The notes beneath the pieces were generated by a model. That model was not told where the DNA came from and searched no databases. It worked only from the letters and a program-made list of their open reading frames with translations. From assembly GCA_022578965.1 (NCBI GenBank), contig MU400604.1, positions 62,001 through 126,000 of the forward strand: 64,000 nt of DNA, in the 5' to 3' direction. This document shows positions 20,781 to 34,510 of this stretch, in pieces. Position 1 is the first letter of the stretch. Each line of letters begins with the position of its first letter. The position numbers were made by a program, and so were the translations under genes. This DNA is from Xylaria sp. FL1777. Lineage: Eukaryota > Ascomycota > Sordariomycetes > Xylariales > Xylariaceae.

Positions 20781-23316
20781 TCGACCTGCCTGGGCCCCTC
20801 TGGAGCGACAGGTCGGCCTGTGGTCGCGTGCGTTTTAGGGGGTCGGAAAGGGGAAAAGGGCGGGGGTGGACTGCTACTGCCGCCGCTGCAGTACCGAGCA
20901 CAGTCCCTAGCAAAGTCCCTACCTAGGCAGTAGGCGATAGGCAATAGGCAATGGGGCAGGGTATACAGGTAATCGCCTACGACAGTGCGTGTTCGCGTAA
21001 GCTGGGAATGCCCAAGTAGGCAATGGGTATGTAATGCAGACTCGACGTCGTATAAAACTCTCCGATGACTGGCGAAATGATACTAAAAGGAATAGAAAAT
21101 AAAGAATAAAAAAGAATAAAAATGAGAATGAGACCAACGATGTCGCTGTCTAGCTCGAGAAATGAACGATTAGTGCAGACGCTATGTCTTGGGAGTGGCT
21201 GGGTATAAGCAAATGAAATAGAATGGCAAGTCAGGAAGAGACAACAGGCGCCGGACCTGTCCAGTGTCGTGTCTGGGCACACAGCGTCACCAGTCGAAGC
21301 GTGCAAAGGGGTCTCGACAACGTGCTGTCGATGGTTCGACTGGACGAAGACGAAGGGTCATGAGACGCCGTTTCACACGGGTGTATGAGGCGGGCTGCAT
21401 AAAAACCGTTGGGAAGCAGTCGGGTATCTGCAATGCAGGCAGTTACTTCATTGGCAAAGTCTAGAAGAGGACGTGCTGGGCTGAGGCAGAAGTCGACGAC
21501 ACATATACGGCTGGCCGTCTCATGTATGCGAGGAGGGACAGGACAGGACAGCGCAGGACAGAGCAGGACAGAACAGGCTATGGGAAAACAGGATACAGAA
21601 ACGATGTTGCAGACGAAATAATAAACCACCAAAACTTCCAGGAATTCTGGCAAAGCCCGAGACTGCTAAAGCGTGACAATTAATATAAATAAATAAGATT
21701 ATTGTGCCACCGGGATCGATCTGCCATATACCGTACAATTAACTTTACACTACGGAAACTACGCCAAATTACACTACAACGGGCAAGGGGGACAAATCCA
21801 CTGCGGCGCAGAGGGTGCAAGTTCATGATGATCCCTCCATCAGGATGGTTGAGCATACGAGTAACCACATGTACACGTAGTGGGCTCTGTCAACAAGGAA
21901 TGACCTTATTTGGGCTGAAGACACACGCTACGGCAACTGGCCTTTATTATATTATTACCACCGCAATAATAGCTGACGGACCGCATTAGTCCTAGCCATC
22001 GTCCCATTGGACGGGGAAGAAACCCCGGGCTTTTTAGCGGTCTGGCTAACAGACAACTGCCCGTTTAAGGACTCGTGATGGCGATGTCCGGCCGGCTCCA
22101 GCATTCCAAGCGTCGAAACCTAATATTCTATCTGGGACGCGCCGCCGGCAAACGCTTCAAAACAGAAACAGCCACCAACTCGGTACCAGTCAGTAGCCTA
22201 CCATCTTGGCCCCTCGTGCTGAGTTGGCAGAGTCGCTGATCCTCTTCTCATTCGCCTATATATACGTACTCTCAACGACTATAAGTTCTTATACCCATCA
22301 ATCGCGAGCCTGATAGCCCAAAAACCACGGCATGAAATCGAACCTTATGAGAGCTAGGACCCGAATACGGGCATCATGCCCATTAGGCACTTGTACATGC
22401 CGCATATCGTTGTGACCGCCATCTTTCTCAGACAAGTGGCCGGCGACCACTGCGGTACTGGCGAGCGACATCAAAGCATAATTTCGAATCTCCCTACCTA
22501 AGCTTAGGTCAGCGCCCAAGGCCTCAGGCTTTGGAGTTGCATTGTAACTATCACGGTGAGCGTTTCTAGTCTGCGTGAAACAAGTACAGACGTTCGCTCC
22601 AGCACACGTCTGCATACTGAATACCGGCAGTCTGACAGAGTCGAGTCAGCCTGCAGGCCGATCCTACTGCAACACTCCCAGGCCATCTTTACTGAAATGG
22701 GAATCTTCTGGATTTCGTTTGTGGTCATTCATGCTCACCCTGACCGATACTGGCATGAACTCCCCTGGGTTATTGCCGCCGGTGGTGGAGAGCGGTTTAG
22801 TGTATTCTGATTAAAGGTTGCTAGTATACTTTACTAGTAGTATGCGTACTACGCTTTCTGACATGTCCCATTTCGTAAATGATTAGGACGATCACCAAGT
22901 TCATGCTGACTTGACCTGGGTTGGGTAGCGTGAAATTATAGCCAGTAAATTCATTAGCAGCATGACAACTTACCCAAGTACGGTTTAGATCACGAGATTG
23001 TAGAAATCCTATAAGCAAAGCCATGAAAATCCGCCACATAACAAATATCGTCTTACTACCAAAATTCCACGCCGCAATGATGATGGTGGTGGTGATGATG
23101 ATGAAGAGTGCATACGCATACGCATAAGTCATCAGTAAACAGGAATGTTTCTATCATGGGATAGGATTACCGAAACAGGCAAGAGGGGGTTGTCGTACTA
23201 CGCTAGTGTACATGGTATCCCCCACAGATGTGTATATTTAGAACATCTTTTTGTAAGGGAGTGTTTCAGCTTCTGGAACCAACGCCATGCCAAAAATGAG
23301 CCAGCCAAGCAATGTA
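20781..23316. other. Long intergenic region left of the AT island
   Basis: The first few hundred bases are the GC-rich leader and promoter region of the FHA-RING gene. The rest contains many short overlapping frames but no recognisable protein. Low-complexity segments are the CAGGACAG array at 21535-21576 and GATGGTGGTGATGATGATGA near 23083-23104, followed by CATACG repeats. Base composition is normal up to about 23500, so RIP is confined to the island. Confidence 0.5.
21535..21576. repeat. Imperfect CAGGACAG tandem repeat
   Basis: About six imperfect GGACA-based units stand head to tail (GGACAGGACAGGACAGCGCA and on). This is a simple-sequence tract in presumed non-coding DNA, likely to vary in length. 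Confidence 0.75.
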
Positions 23317-23371
23317 TACCGTATTTACCCTAAAAAGACTGAATGGCAACCGTTGCCAAGATTGCTTGGCA
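23317..23371 (+). repeat. Left terminal inverted repeat of the island
   Basis: It begins TACCGTATTTACCCTAAAAA and ends ATTGCTTGGCA. It matches the reverse complement of 50097-50151 at 54 of 55 positions; the only difference is C against T at position 41. The last part, TGCCAAG-ATTG-CTTGGCA, is itself a hairpin-forming palindrome. The first two bases are TA, which may be the target duplication rather than part of the repeat. Confidence 0.92.
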
Positions 23372-25045
23372 ATTGAGCACTGGCCATTAGTGGCTAACCT
23401 TATTCCAACTACTCTAGCGTAAGTTTTGTACTTATTTAGTATGGAGTTAGTACAGCACACTAGTAAAACTCTGATATCCCTTGCATTGTATATGCTGCAA
23501 CATTTATTTATTTAACATAAAGACCTTAAAAGACCTAATTAGCCTATAACTCTAACAAATTTATTAGCATAATTACCTAATTATGAATTCGGTTAATGCG
23601 TTAGTTTTTTTAGTTTGTAAGTACTTTTAATTATACTAAAATTGCGTAATTAACTAGGTATTAATAAACGAACCTACGTTTAACCTTATAGGCTTTTTAT
23701 TTTTAGCTAGTAAAACCTTTAACCTTTATATTTGTTATCTTAAGCTATAAACCTAGACTTAAACCCGTTATAACCACTAAAATCCTAGATTACCTAAGTG
23801 TATTATACTAAATAACTCCTATTATTATAAAAGGACCCTTAGAATTATACTTAGTATTAATATATAAATAGCAGCAATAATATAGCTAACCTATATATAT
23901 GTTATAAATATAGGCCATTAGTAAAAGCATAAAGTAAACAGCTATATTAAAATTAAGTTACTATATTGCTTAGCCTTTTAGTGCAAAAGCTAGAGCTTAC
24001 TAAATATGTGCTAAACACCCTTAAATCCACTAAATATACTAGTTTTTAGCGCTGCAAGTGCTTTATTAGTAGCCTTATTAGCTACTTTGTTAGCTATTCT
24101 ATTAGCTACTCCATCGGCTACTCTATTAGCTACTCCATCTGCAACTTTGTTAGCAACTTCGCGTAAAACTTTAGGTAAGACTTTAGGTAAAACTTCGGAG
24201 GTTTTATTTTATACCCTATTAAGTACCTAGCGTTAGTAAAAAAAATAGGCAAAAAAAATATATATATTATATGCTAAAATATTGGAATAAATAAGTAGCA
24301 TAAACATATATAAGCTAGTTTTAGTTAGTTTTTAATTAGTTAATAAAGTTAATTTTAAATTTAAAAGCATTTAGCAATGCTTTTTAAGCTTGTTAAAGCA
24401 TTTATATATTGTTTTTATATATAAATTAGCTTATAAAAGTTTTAGCAATAATAGCTAAATCATTTTTAAGGAAATTTGCCTATAAAAAATAAATAATTAA
24501 CATATTAATAAATAAAGCTTTTAAATTTACTATATAATTTAAGTAAAAACTATAAAATTACTACTATTATTTAGTAAGCTATTTATATATTTTAATTATT
24601 ATAAGTAATTAGTATGTTTATAAATAAAGCTTTTAGTTTTACTATATAAATTAAATAAAAACTAAAGGTTTATTATTATTTTTTAGTAAAATGAAAGCTT
24701 TGCTAGTTTATATGCTTAATAAAAATAGCAATGCAGCATAAAGCAAATTATTATTACTAGTAAATTTAGTAGCATTGCTATTTTTTAGCTGCTTTATTAT
24801 CTTTATTTTTAAGCTATTAACCTTTAACTTATGCTAGCTATATATTTTTTTTAACACCTTGTTTTTAAAGCTTTTATAGCTATTTTAAAGCATTTTAAAG
24901 GCTTTAAAAATATTAATTAGCTTAATTTTATTATTTATAATAGCTTTTAAGATCTTTAAATTAATATGTTTTAATAGGTGAAAATACTAGTTATTTAATT
25001 ATAATTACTTTTGATTAATGCTTTTTATGCTAATTTTGTAGTTAT
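23372..25045. other. RIP-mutated left piece of the TIR element
   Basis: This is the AT-rich segment between the left inverted repeat and the first LTR element. Composition shifts to extreme AT over the first 150 bases. Short GCTACTTTGTTAGCTA-like repeats occur at 24070-24150. No coding motif can be read. It lies outside all three LTR elements. Confidence 0.55.
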
Positions 25046-25050
25046 TACAG

Positions 25051-25544
25051 TGTTATAAAATTAGCACAAAGGTAACCTTTAAAGCGGCTTAATGTCTTTA
25101 TATATACTATGCACCTTTTTTTTTGCTAGCTAAAGCTAAAGTTATGTAATAACTTATTTAGCTTACTAAGCTTATAATAATTTAAAGCTTATTAAGCTTA
25201 TAATAATTTAAGGCTTACTAAGCTTATAATAATTTAATGTTTATTAAACTTATAGTAATTTAAAAAAAGTTACTACTTTTTTTACTTTTTTTTTGTTTAT
25301 ATAATTATGCACTTTTTATATTTAGTTATTTACTTAATTTTAGTTCCTTAGCTATTAATTTCTTATAACTGCTAAGCATTAATATATTTATTACTTTTAA
25401 TTTTTTAAGATCTTTATTAATACATAGTAATAAAAGTACTTTAAAAACTTCTTTAACAAACTATTATTAAAGATTTTATTATTACTTATAAATTAAAACT
25501 TTAAAAGTAAACTTATTATATTAATATATAATAAGTTTATTATA
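25051..25544 (+). repeat. 5' LTR of element 1
   Basis: It is 494 bases long. The upstream half holds four tandem 26-base units starting GCTTACTAAGCTTATAATAA at 25161, 25187, 25213 and 25239. The downstream half, from about 25297, is shared with all other LTRs in the island. Confidence 0.87.
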
Positions 25545-28500
25545 CTTTAATAGTTCTTTAATTAATAAAACTTAATACATAAAAACAAATATTAGTATAA
25601 AAAGTTAAATAATAAACAATTTATAAAATAAACTTTTAAAAGTATACTAAAGAGATATTTAAAAAATAAAAATATTAAACAGCATTATATAAATAAACTT
25701 TACTTAATAATTAATAAACTAAATTTAAGTTATATTACTAAAAACAAAAAATTAAAAATTAAGTTTAAAGATTTTAAAAACTTTTAGAACTAGCAATGTA
25801 CTAAAACAATAAACTTTAGCACTTTTATTAGTTATTTTTATTAAAAAAAAAACAATAGCAAAAAAAAAAAAGTTAAGCAATAGTAATAAAAAAGAACTAA
25901 TATTAATATTAGTGCTATAAAGTAAACTAGTTGCTTTAACCTAAAAAGCAGCTTAAATATTAAATATTATAACTTTTAAATTAGCATAAATACTAATTAT
26001 AATAATTAAAGCAGCAATAATAATTATTACTATAATAATAAATTAAGCTTTTAAATAAGTAATTATATTATAATTAATATTAATACTACTACTAGTAAAC
26101 TTAATGTTTATTTTTATTACTGCTATATTTAAAATAATAACTTAAAATAAAAAACTTAACTTTTTATTATTATTACTGCTTTTATTATTAAAATTATTTA
26201 TAATATTAAAAATACTAAACATTAAAAGTTTTAAACTTATTACTTTAAAGCTTTATAATAAATCTATAAATATAAAAGCTTTTTTAATTTATGTTAAACT
26301 TTATTTAAAATAGCATTTTATTACTATTATAAAAAAGAACTAAAAAATAATAACTATTTTATAATTTTTGTTAAAAAAAGTATTAAAATAGTTTTAACTT
26401 ATTTTAAAAGATTTCTTAAAAGCTAATAAATTAACTAATTTTAAGCTAAAAATAAAAAAAATTTTTAAAAATTATGTTAAGTTTAAAAATTAAATAAAAG
26501 CATTATTTAGAAATATTTAAAAAGCAAAACATACAAAAAAAGCACTTTATTACTTAAAACAAATAAAAGCAGCAATAAATTATGCTATAAAGTTTAAATA
26601 ATTAGCAGTAATCTTAAAATTACTTAAGCTTATATTATTTTATTTATTTTATAATAAACTTAAAACCTAAGTTTAAAACAAATTATATAAAATAAATAAA
26701 CTAGCAAAAATTAATATATATATTAATATAGCTATTATAATTAATTAATAATTATTTAATTAGTACTTTAAAACTAAAAGAATTAAAAAAAACAAAAAAA
26801 AAAATATTTAAAAAAATATTAAATAAAGGTTTAAATAAATTAATAAAGTCTAAAAATAATAATCTTAAAATATATCTAAGGTTAAATGTTATAACTACAA
26901 AAAAAAAAAACACTTTTAAAAATAATACTAATTTAAAAAAAAAAACAGAAAAAAAAGCTATAAAAAAAAAAAGATTTTTTAACCTAAAAAAAAAGTACAA
27001 GTTATAAAAGTTTAAAACAATAAAAAATAATAAAGCAATTTAAAAAATACGTTTTTAAAGCAAAAATATAAAGTTGCTATTTTAAGTTAAAACAAAAGTA
27101 TTATATTAAATAAATTTAAATGCTTTATTTATATAAGTTAAAATAAATAAACATACAAATATTATTTAAAAGCTTTATAATTATTAAAACAAATTACAAA
27201 AAAATATATTTATTATATAAATAATTAAAGTTATTTAATATATAACTTAAAAAAATAATTTAACTAAAAATAACAAACAATAAAAAGTAATAAATTAATA
27301 TAATTAGCAAACTTATAAAACTATAAAAACTTTAAACTACTAAAGCTTAAAATATAGCTTAAAAAAAAGTTATATTTAAAAAAACAAAACTATAACTATA
27401 AATAGTATAGTTATTAAATTAATTATAAATTATTAAAACATTTAGTTATTAAATAAACTTAAAAAAACAAAACTTATAAAACTTTAAAGCAAAAACAAAT
27501 AAAATTAAAAGCTATAAAAAATACTACAAAAAAAAAACTAATAAAAATAAACAAAGTATTTTTATAGCTTAAATTGCTTTAAATATAATAAAACAAAAAA
27601 GCATTAATAATTAACGCAAAAACTAATATGTTTTAAAAACTAAAGCTAGCAATTTAATTAATTATTAAAAGTTATTACTATAATAAAACTATAATAAAAA
27701 ACAATAATAATATTTTATGCTTAAAAAATCTAAAACATAATAAAATATTATAAAATTATTATATAATATATTATTATTATTAATATTTACTTAATAAACT
27801 AAAAAATAATTAGTTTTTTAAACAAATTATAAAAATAAAAATATAGAACTTTTATAAATTAAAATAGTTAATTATAACTATAGTTTATTATAAAAATCTA
27901 CAAAAATTTGCAACATTTAAAGAAAATTTTAATTATACTTATAATATTATTTTAAAAAAATGTAAAAATAACTGCTATAAATATTATTAGCTAATTAAAG
28001 CATAATTATACTAAAAAATAGTTGCTAAAAGCAAAAAAACTTAAAAACCGCAATTTAAAGTTTAATTAAAAGCAAAAATAAAACAAAGCGCAATAATATT
28101 TAAAGTATAAAATAAAACAAACATTTAAACATCTTACAAAAAAAAATCAAAAAACAAAATAAATATTTGCTAAAAAAGTAATAAATAACTAAAAAAACTA
28201 AGGCCTTATATAAAGTTTAATATAATAATTAGCAAAACTAATTTAAAATTAAACTTATATATTAAAAAAAAAAGTATAATATTTTAATTAACTTAAAAGC
28301 ATAAGCTAATATAATTTTACTTAAAGTAATAAAACAAAATAAAATTTCTTAAAAATATAAGCAAAAATCCTAAAAAATTAAAAAATTTAATAAAAACACC
28401 TTTAGTTATAATAATAATTACATACTTAAAAAAACTAAACTTTTTAATATATTTATATAAAAATATAAAAAACAAATTATATTAAATATTACTAATATAT

Positions 28501-29227
28501 TTAATTATAACATTATTTTAAAAATATTATAGCTAAAAACTAGCAACTTTTTAATTTAATAAAAAGCAAAAACTATTAATTAAAAAAGTAAAAAATAAAG
28601 CAAAAAAATCAAAAAAATTGCAAAAGAAATTCTAAATAAAATACTAAAAGTATATTATAAATTTTATAAACTATTTAAAAAAAAAAAAAAAAAAAAACTT
28701 TCTAAACATAGCTTATAAAATTATTATATTTTTATTAAGAAAAAATGTTAATTAAAGCTTTATTAAGTATATTATATAAGCTTAAATAAAACAAACGTTT
28801 TATAAAAATATATTTAAAAAAATTTAGCAAAAAGATTTCTAAAAGAATTTTAGTTATTTGTTAAATATTTTATAGTATTAATACTTAAAATAAAAAATAA
28901 AAAACAACTAATTAATAAAAAAAAAAAACCAGTATAGCAAATAATAGTTAACTATTAATTATTAAACGCAATTATTATTATAAATAAATACTTTTTTACT
29001 TTATTAATAACTATAAAAAAAAACATTAGCTAAGCAAAATAGTTTATAGCAGTTAATATTTTAAATAAATATTATACTATTAAAATAGCTAAAAAAAAAA
29101 ATAAAAAATTGCTATATAAATAATATATAAATTATATAAGTATATAGTTATGCTATAAAAACTACAAAACGTATTAGCTAGCTTTTAATATATAATAATA
29201 ATGATTTTATAGAAGTTTTTAAACAAA

Positions 29228-31550
29228 TTTATGTTTATTTACTTAAATAATATTTTAATTTACTTTAAAACATTAAAAAAACATAAAAAACACATAACTT
29301 AAGTATTAAAAACACTTAAACAAGCAAAATTATAACTTAATATAAAAAAGTATATATAGCATACATAAAAAATTAACTTTTTAAAATTTATAATTATTTT
29401 AAAATAAATATAAATTTAATAGTTAAAAATTAACATAGTACAAAACTAAAAAATATTTAACTTAACTACTATTATAAACATATAACAAGCATTAGAATTT
29501 TTAAACTATATTTAAATGCTAATTTAAAACTTTAAAAAAATAGCATTTTACTTTACAAAGTATATAAAAAAAAAATACAAAAAAAAGTTCTTTTTAATTT
29601 TAAAGAAAGCTTAAAAAGCTTTTAAAAAACTAAAACTAAAAGTTACTTTTAACTTTATAGTTAAACTACTTAATCTATAAAAAAAAAAAAAGCTAAAAAT
29701 AAATGCTTTAAATAGTATAATTACAAAAGTTTTAAAACAACTAAAAAACAACAAAAAATAGCACTTAGTAGCTTATTATTTAAAAGCATTATAAAACGTA
29801 GCATTATAATACTTTATATATAACAAAGAACTATTTGCAATTATTATAGCACTTAAAAAATAAAAACTATTCTTTATAAAAATTATAAAGCTAATTAAGA
29901 TTTATTTAAATTATTAAAACTTAATAAAATTTATAACTATACAAAAAATTACTAAATAATATAAAAACTAAATAGTTTTTTTTTCTAAATTTAACTTTAA
30001 AATATGCTACATTAAAAGAAAAAAAAATATTTAAGCAAACATACTTAGCTAACAAAATTAAAAAAGATTTAAAGTTTTAAAAAAAAACATTTAAGTATTA
30101 TATTTTTAAAAAAATAAAAGCTTAAAAGTTAAAGTTATATTTAAAGATCTTATAAATATATAGCTATAATAAGCTTATAACTTAAAAAAGTTAGTAAAAC
30201 TACAAAAATATAAAGAATTAAAAAAAAATAAGCTAATATATAAACGTAAGGTTTATTTACTGGAATTTTTACAAAATAAGTTTATTAAAAAATTCTATAA
30301 ATATTTATTATATAAATATTAAAAAGCAATAAAAACAATTAAACAACTATAAAAAAAATATAATTTTTTAAAACTATAAAACATAGTTAAATCTATTATA
30401 AAAAAATATAATATTTATAATAAAGCTAAAATAGCTTAATATAAGCTTTATAAACTATTATAACTTATATAAATACTTAAATAAACATAATATACTATTG
30501 CTTAAAATTTTATTATAGTACTACTTTTATTAACTAATTTAGTTATAAAAGTATAATATAATAAAATATAAGTTATTATTAATAAACTTACTAAATATGC
30601 TTACTTTTTACTATTTAAAGAAAATATAATAGCTAAATAACTTGCATATACTTTTATATGCTAATATTTAAATAAACATAAACTACTAAAAAAAATTGTT
30701 TTAAACTAAAATAAATTATTTACTTTTAAGTTTAAAACTAGTTTTTTTAAACTTATTAGTATTAAACTAAAGTTTTTAACTGTTTACTATTTATAAACAA
30801 ATAAACAAACAAAAAAATTAAACTAAATATTAAAACAATATTTATAAAGTTATATTAATTATTAACAAAATAATTAAATAAAACTATTATTAATAGTACA
30901 AATTTTATATAATATATTAATAAATAAAAATATAAACATATTTTTATATAAAGCCGTTTATAAATAGCAAGCAATTATTAAAAAATAAAAAAAAACATTA
31001 ATTAAAGCACTTGCTATTTTAATTATAATACTTTAAGCAAAAACTATTATAATAAAGATTAAAACACTACAAGCTAAATTGCAATTATGCCTTTAATTTT
31101 TATAACAATAAATATTAATATATTATAACAAAAAACAAACTAAAAAACTAACCTTTAAAAAAAGAAACAAAGTTTACTTGCTATAATAAAAATAAAACGT
31201 AAATATTAATATTTTTTAAATTAAAATAAAACAACTAAGCAACAAATTAAAATTTAAAAAACTTGGTTTTTTTAAAATTAAAGAAATTATTTTACTTATT
31301 AACTATAAACTATTATTACTAAAAAATATGCAAATTTACCTTATTTTTTACATTTTTTTACTAAAATTAGTATTTATTAAAATACTTATTAAAACATAAC
31401 TAAAAATAAAAATAAATTAAAACGTTTATAAAGTTAAAAATATACTAGATTTTTGTTAAAATAATAATAATTTAAAGTATTTTATTAAATAAAAAGAATA
31501 CTTATATATTAATAATACTTAAAAACTTAAAAAACATCTAAAAACTACTA
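29228..31550 (+). pseudogene. pol remnant of element 1 (RT, integrase, chromodomain)
   Basis: At 29228-29266 the + strand reads FMFIYLNNILIYF, which is the YLDD reverse transcriptase active site with both Asp turned to Asn (GAT to AAT). At about 30406-30437 it reads KYNIYNKAKIA, matching the KCxxCxxxK end of an integrase zinc finger with Cys turned to Tyr. At 31439-31550 it reads like a chromodomain: VKNILD, then YFIK-stop-KEY, then NNT-stop-KLKKHL, where the stops sit at the usual Trp codons. All changes are G to A or C to T in sense. Stops make it non-functional. Confidence 0.8.
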
Positions 31551-32250
31551 AAGTAGTTATAAGTTAGTTTTATTGCTAATACTTTAACTGCTTAAAACTA
31601 AAAAAAAAAGGTTAACCTTAAAAAAAATGCTTAAAAAATCTTAATTAAACTTAAATAAAGCAACTTGTGCTACTTTAGCTTGCTTTTTTTATTGTTTTTG
31701 CTTTTTTGCTAGCACTTTTTGTTTTTTTTTAATATGTTTTATTTTGTTTAGTTTATTTAAGAACTAAAGCTTTCGCTAAACTATTTTAATACTTTTTGCT
31801 TTTAAAAAACGTTTTTGTATATAAAGCTAAGCTAACTTGCTTAAAACAAAGTTAAAGCTATTTTAAGCTTGTTTTAATTCTTTTTAAACTAGAAATAACT
31901 ATTGCTTTGCCTGCTTTTTTTTTTTTTAAAATAATAATGTTTAAAAACTATATTATTAATTAAGTTAATTAAAACTTTTAATTTATTACAAAAGCAACTA
32001 ACGTATACACATTTAAAACAATAAAACATATTATTTGTTATTTTATATATTAATAATTAATTAAAGCAGCAAAAATAAAGCATAACTTTATAACTAATAA
32101 AATTAATAAAAAAAGCAAAAATAAGTTTTTGTTTTATTTTAAATAAACAGTTAGTTTTTTTAATGCGCTTTAATATTATAACATATAAGAAAAAAAGAAA
32201 AATATTTATGGAAAATTGTTAAAATAATAATTCTAGAAAAAAAGAAATAA

Positions 32251-32745
32251 TATTACAAAATTAGCACAAAAGTAACTTTTAAAGCAGCTTAATGCTTTTA
32301 TATATACTATGCACTTTTTTTTTTTATTAGCTAAAGCTAAAATTACATAATAATTTACTTAGCTTATTAAGCTTACAGTAATTTAAAGCTTATTAAGCTT
32401 ACAGTAATTTAAAGCTTATTAAGCTTATAGTAATTTAATGCTTATTAAACTTGCAATAATTTAAAAGAAGTTATTACTTTTTTTATTTTTCTTTTGTTTA
32501 TATAATTATGCATTTTTTATATTTAGTTATTTATTTAGTTTTAGTTTTTTAGCTATTAATTTTTTATAACTACTAAGCATTAATATACTTATTACTTTTA
32601 ATCCTTTAAAACTTTTATTAATGCATAGTAATAAAAGTATTTTAAAAACCTTTTTAATGGACTACTATTAAAGATCCTATTATTATTTGCAAATTAAAAC
32701 CCTAAAGGCAAACCTATTATATTAATATATAATAAGTTTATTACA
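32251..32745 (+). repeat. 3' LTR of element 1
   Basis: It is 495 bases and collinear with 25051-25544 apart from many C/T and G/A differences. That pattern is expected from RIP acting independently on two copies. Confidence 0.87.
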
Positions 32746-32750
32746 TACGG

Positions 32751-34010
32751 CTATTTAAATAAATAAATATACTGGTTTTTTTAAACAATTTAGCAACTAA
32801 GGCTTAATTTTCTAGCATAAACGCTTGTTTTTATACGTTGCTAACAATATAAATAACTATTATTTATTTTTAGCTAATTGTTTATTTCTTTAGTAAGTTT
32901 TTGGCTTTATTTAGCTTTTCAAGATATAAATTTAGCTTTTTCCTTATTTATATTTTAAAAGCGCTATTAAATCCCATATTTAGCAGTTAAAAGTAAGCTA
33001 TAAAACCTAATAAAATTATTGCAGTTATTACATTAATGTCTTTTAGCGCTTTTTTTACTAGTAAGGTTTTATAAAAAGCAGCTATATTAATAACTAATAA
33101 ACATTTCTTTTTTCAAGTATAAGCAGCTAAGTTAGCTTTAATTTATTCTTTAAATAACTTTTTGTTATTATATGCTGTTTTATTAAATCTTATGTTAATA
33201 CTTTAGTAATATAATATGTTTTTTTTACTAATTATTATGCTTTTGCTATAGAAAATTACTAGAAGCTTTAATTTTTTTACGTATAATTTGTTTAATACAA
33301 GGGTTAATATTAGCGTTGCTTAATACTTACTTTAGCTGTTTTTTTTTAACTTTTTTTATATTAACTTAGTGCTTTTATAATTATATATATAACTTGTTAA
33401 AAACTTAAATAACATTAAAGTTTTATTAAAATTAATAATTAAGCAGCAAAAAAACCTTTTAAAACTAATATTTTTAATAAGATTATTTATTAGTGCTATA
33501 CTTATTTATAACTAGTTATTTTGCAAAACCTTTTAAATAAACTACAAAAATTGGTTTATATAGCTAATTATTTCTTTTAGCACTTTAATAAATGCATAAA
33601 TAACCTAACAATAGCTAATTTAATAGCGCTATAAAAACCTTTTAAATTACTCGTTCGAAAATACGAAAATATAGCTATAATTAAAATAAAGGTTTATAAA
33701 AGTAGCTATTAATTTTTGTTTAAATTAACTAGCAGTTATTAACTTTTGATTTTTTTGCATTTTATAGAATTTTTCCTATAATATAACCTTTAATTTAGGC
33801 TAACAAAAGCTAAATCAAGAAAAAAAGCTATTAAAAATAGTTTTTTGCTTAGCTTATTACTTTAAAATAGTTTAAATATTGCTAATTTTAAAGTAAGCAA
33901 AAGCTTTTTAAAAAAAAGGTTTATAAAAGCTTTTTTTAATAATAAAAGCACTAAAAAAAAACTAAGCTTTAATAAGCTATATATACTACTTTATTTCGTT
34001 TAGTTTAAGT
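32751..34010. other. RIP-mutated middle piece of the TIR element
   Basis: This is the AT-rich segment between elements 1 and 3, belonging to neither. It is slightly less extreme in composition than the LTR elements (for example CTCGTTCGAAAATACG near 33652). It is where a transposase gene of the host DNA element would be expected, but I cannot read one. Confidence 0.5.
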
Positions 34011-34015
34011 AAAAT

Positions 34016-34510
34016 TATAATAAACCTGTTATATATTAATATAACAGGTTTACTTTTAGGGTTTTAATTTGTAGGTAATAATAGGATCTTTAATAGTAGT
34101 CCGTTAAGGAGGTTTTTAAAGTACTTTTATTACTATGCATTAATAAAGGTTTTAAAAGATTAAAAGTAATAAGTATATTAGTGCTTAGCAATTATAAGAA
34201 AATTAATAGCTAAGGAATTAAAACTAAGTAAATAACTAAATATAAAAAGTATATAATTATATAAACAAAAAAAAAGTAAAAAAAGTAGTAATTTTTTTTA
34301 AATTACTACAAGTTTAGTAAGCATTAAATTATTATAAGCTTAATAAGCTTTAAATTATTATAAGCTTAATAAGCTTTAAATTACTATAAGCTTAGTAAGC
34401 TAAATAAATTATTACATAATTTTAGCTTTAGCTAGCAAAAAAAAAAGTACATAATATATATAAAAGTATTAAGCTGCTTTAAAAGCTATTTTTGTGCTAA
34501 TTTTATAACA
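34016..34510 (-). repeat. Left LTR of element 3 (3' LTR in sense)
   Basis: It is the reverse complement of the element 1 LTR type, including the tandem AAGCTTAATAAGCTTTAAAT-type units around 34335-34400. It ends TTTTATAACA at 34510. Confidence 0.85.

Larger units (their letters stand above)
25051..32745 (+). mobile_element. LTR retrotransposon 1, Ty3/gypsy chromovirus-like, RIP-inactivated
   Basis: Direct LTRs lie at 25051-25544 and 32251-32745, both starting TGTTATAAAA/TATTACAAAA and ending in TATTATA/TATTACA. Flanking 5-base target duplications are TACAG (25046-25050) and TACGG (32746-32750), differing by one G-to-A change. Total length is about 7.7 kb. Pol remnants read on the + strand show reverse transcriptase, integrase and a chromodomain in that order, the Ty3/gypsy arrangement. 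No intact frame survives. Confidence 0.88.

Noticed and set aside
21231..21653. 140-codon minus-strand frame with hydrophobic start
   Set aside because: It runs through the CAGGACAG simple repeat, which creates Cys/Pro/Leu-rich translation, and has no other support.
25157..25264. Regular 26-base repeats considered as a possible CRISPR-like array
   Set aside because: The units are contiguous without spacers, lie in the LTR promoter half of a fungal retrotransposon, and recur in its other copies.
26752..27000. Open frame of Phe/Leu-rich protein on the minus strand, with counterparts at 44402-44680 and 47465-47743 on the plus strand
   Set aside because: These are the antisense of the A-rich gag/pol region of the three LTR elements. 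After RIP, A/T runs lack some stops on one strand, and the Phe-rich translation is an artefact.
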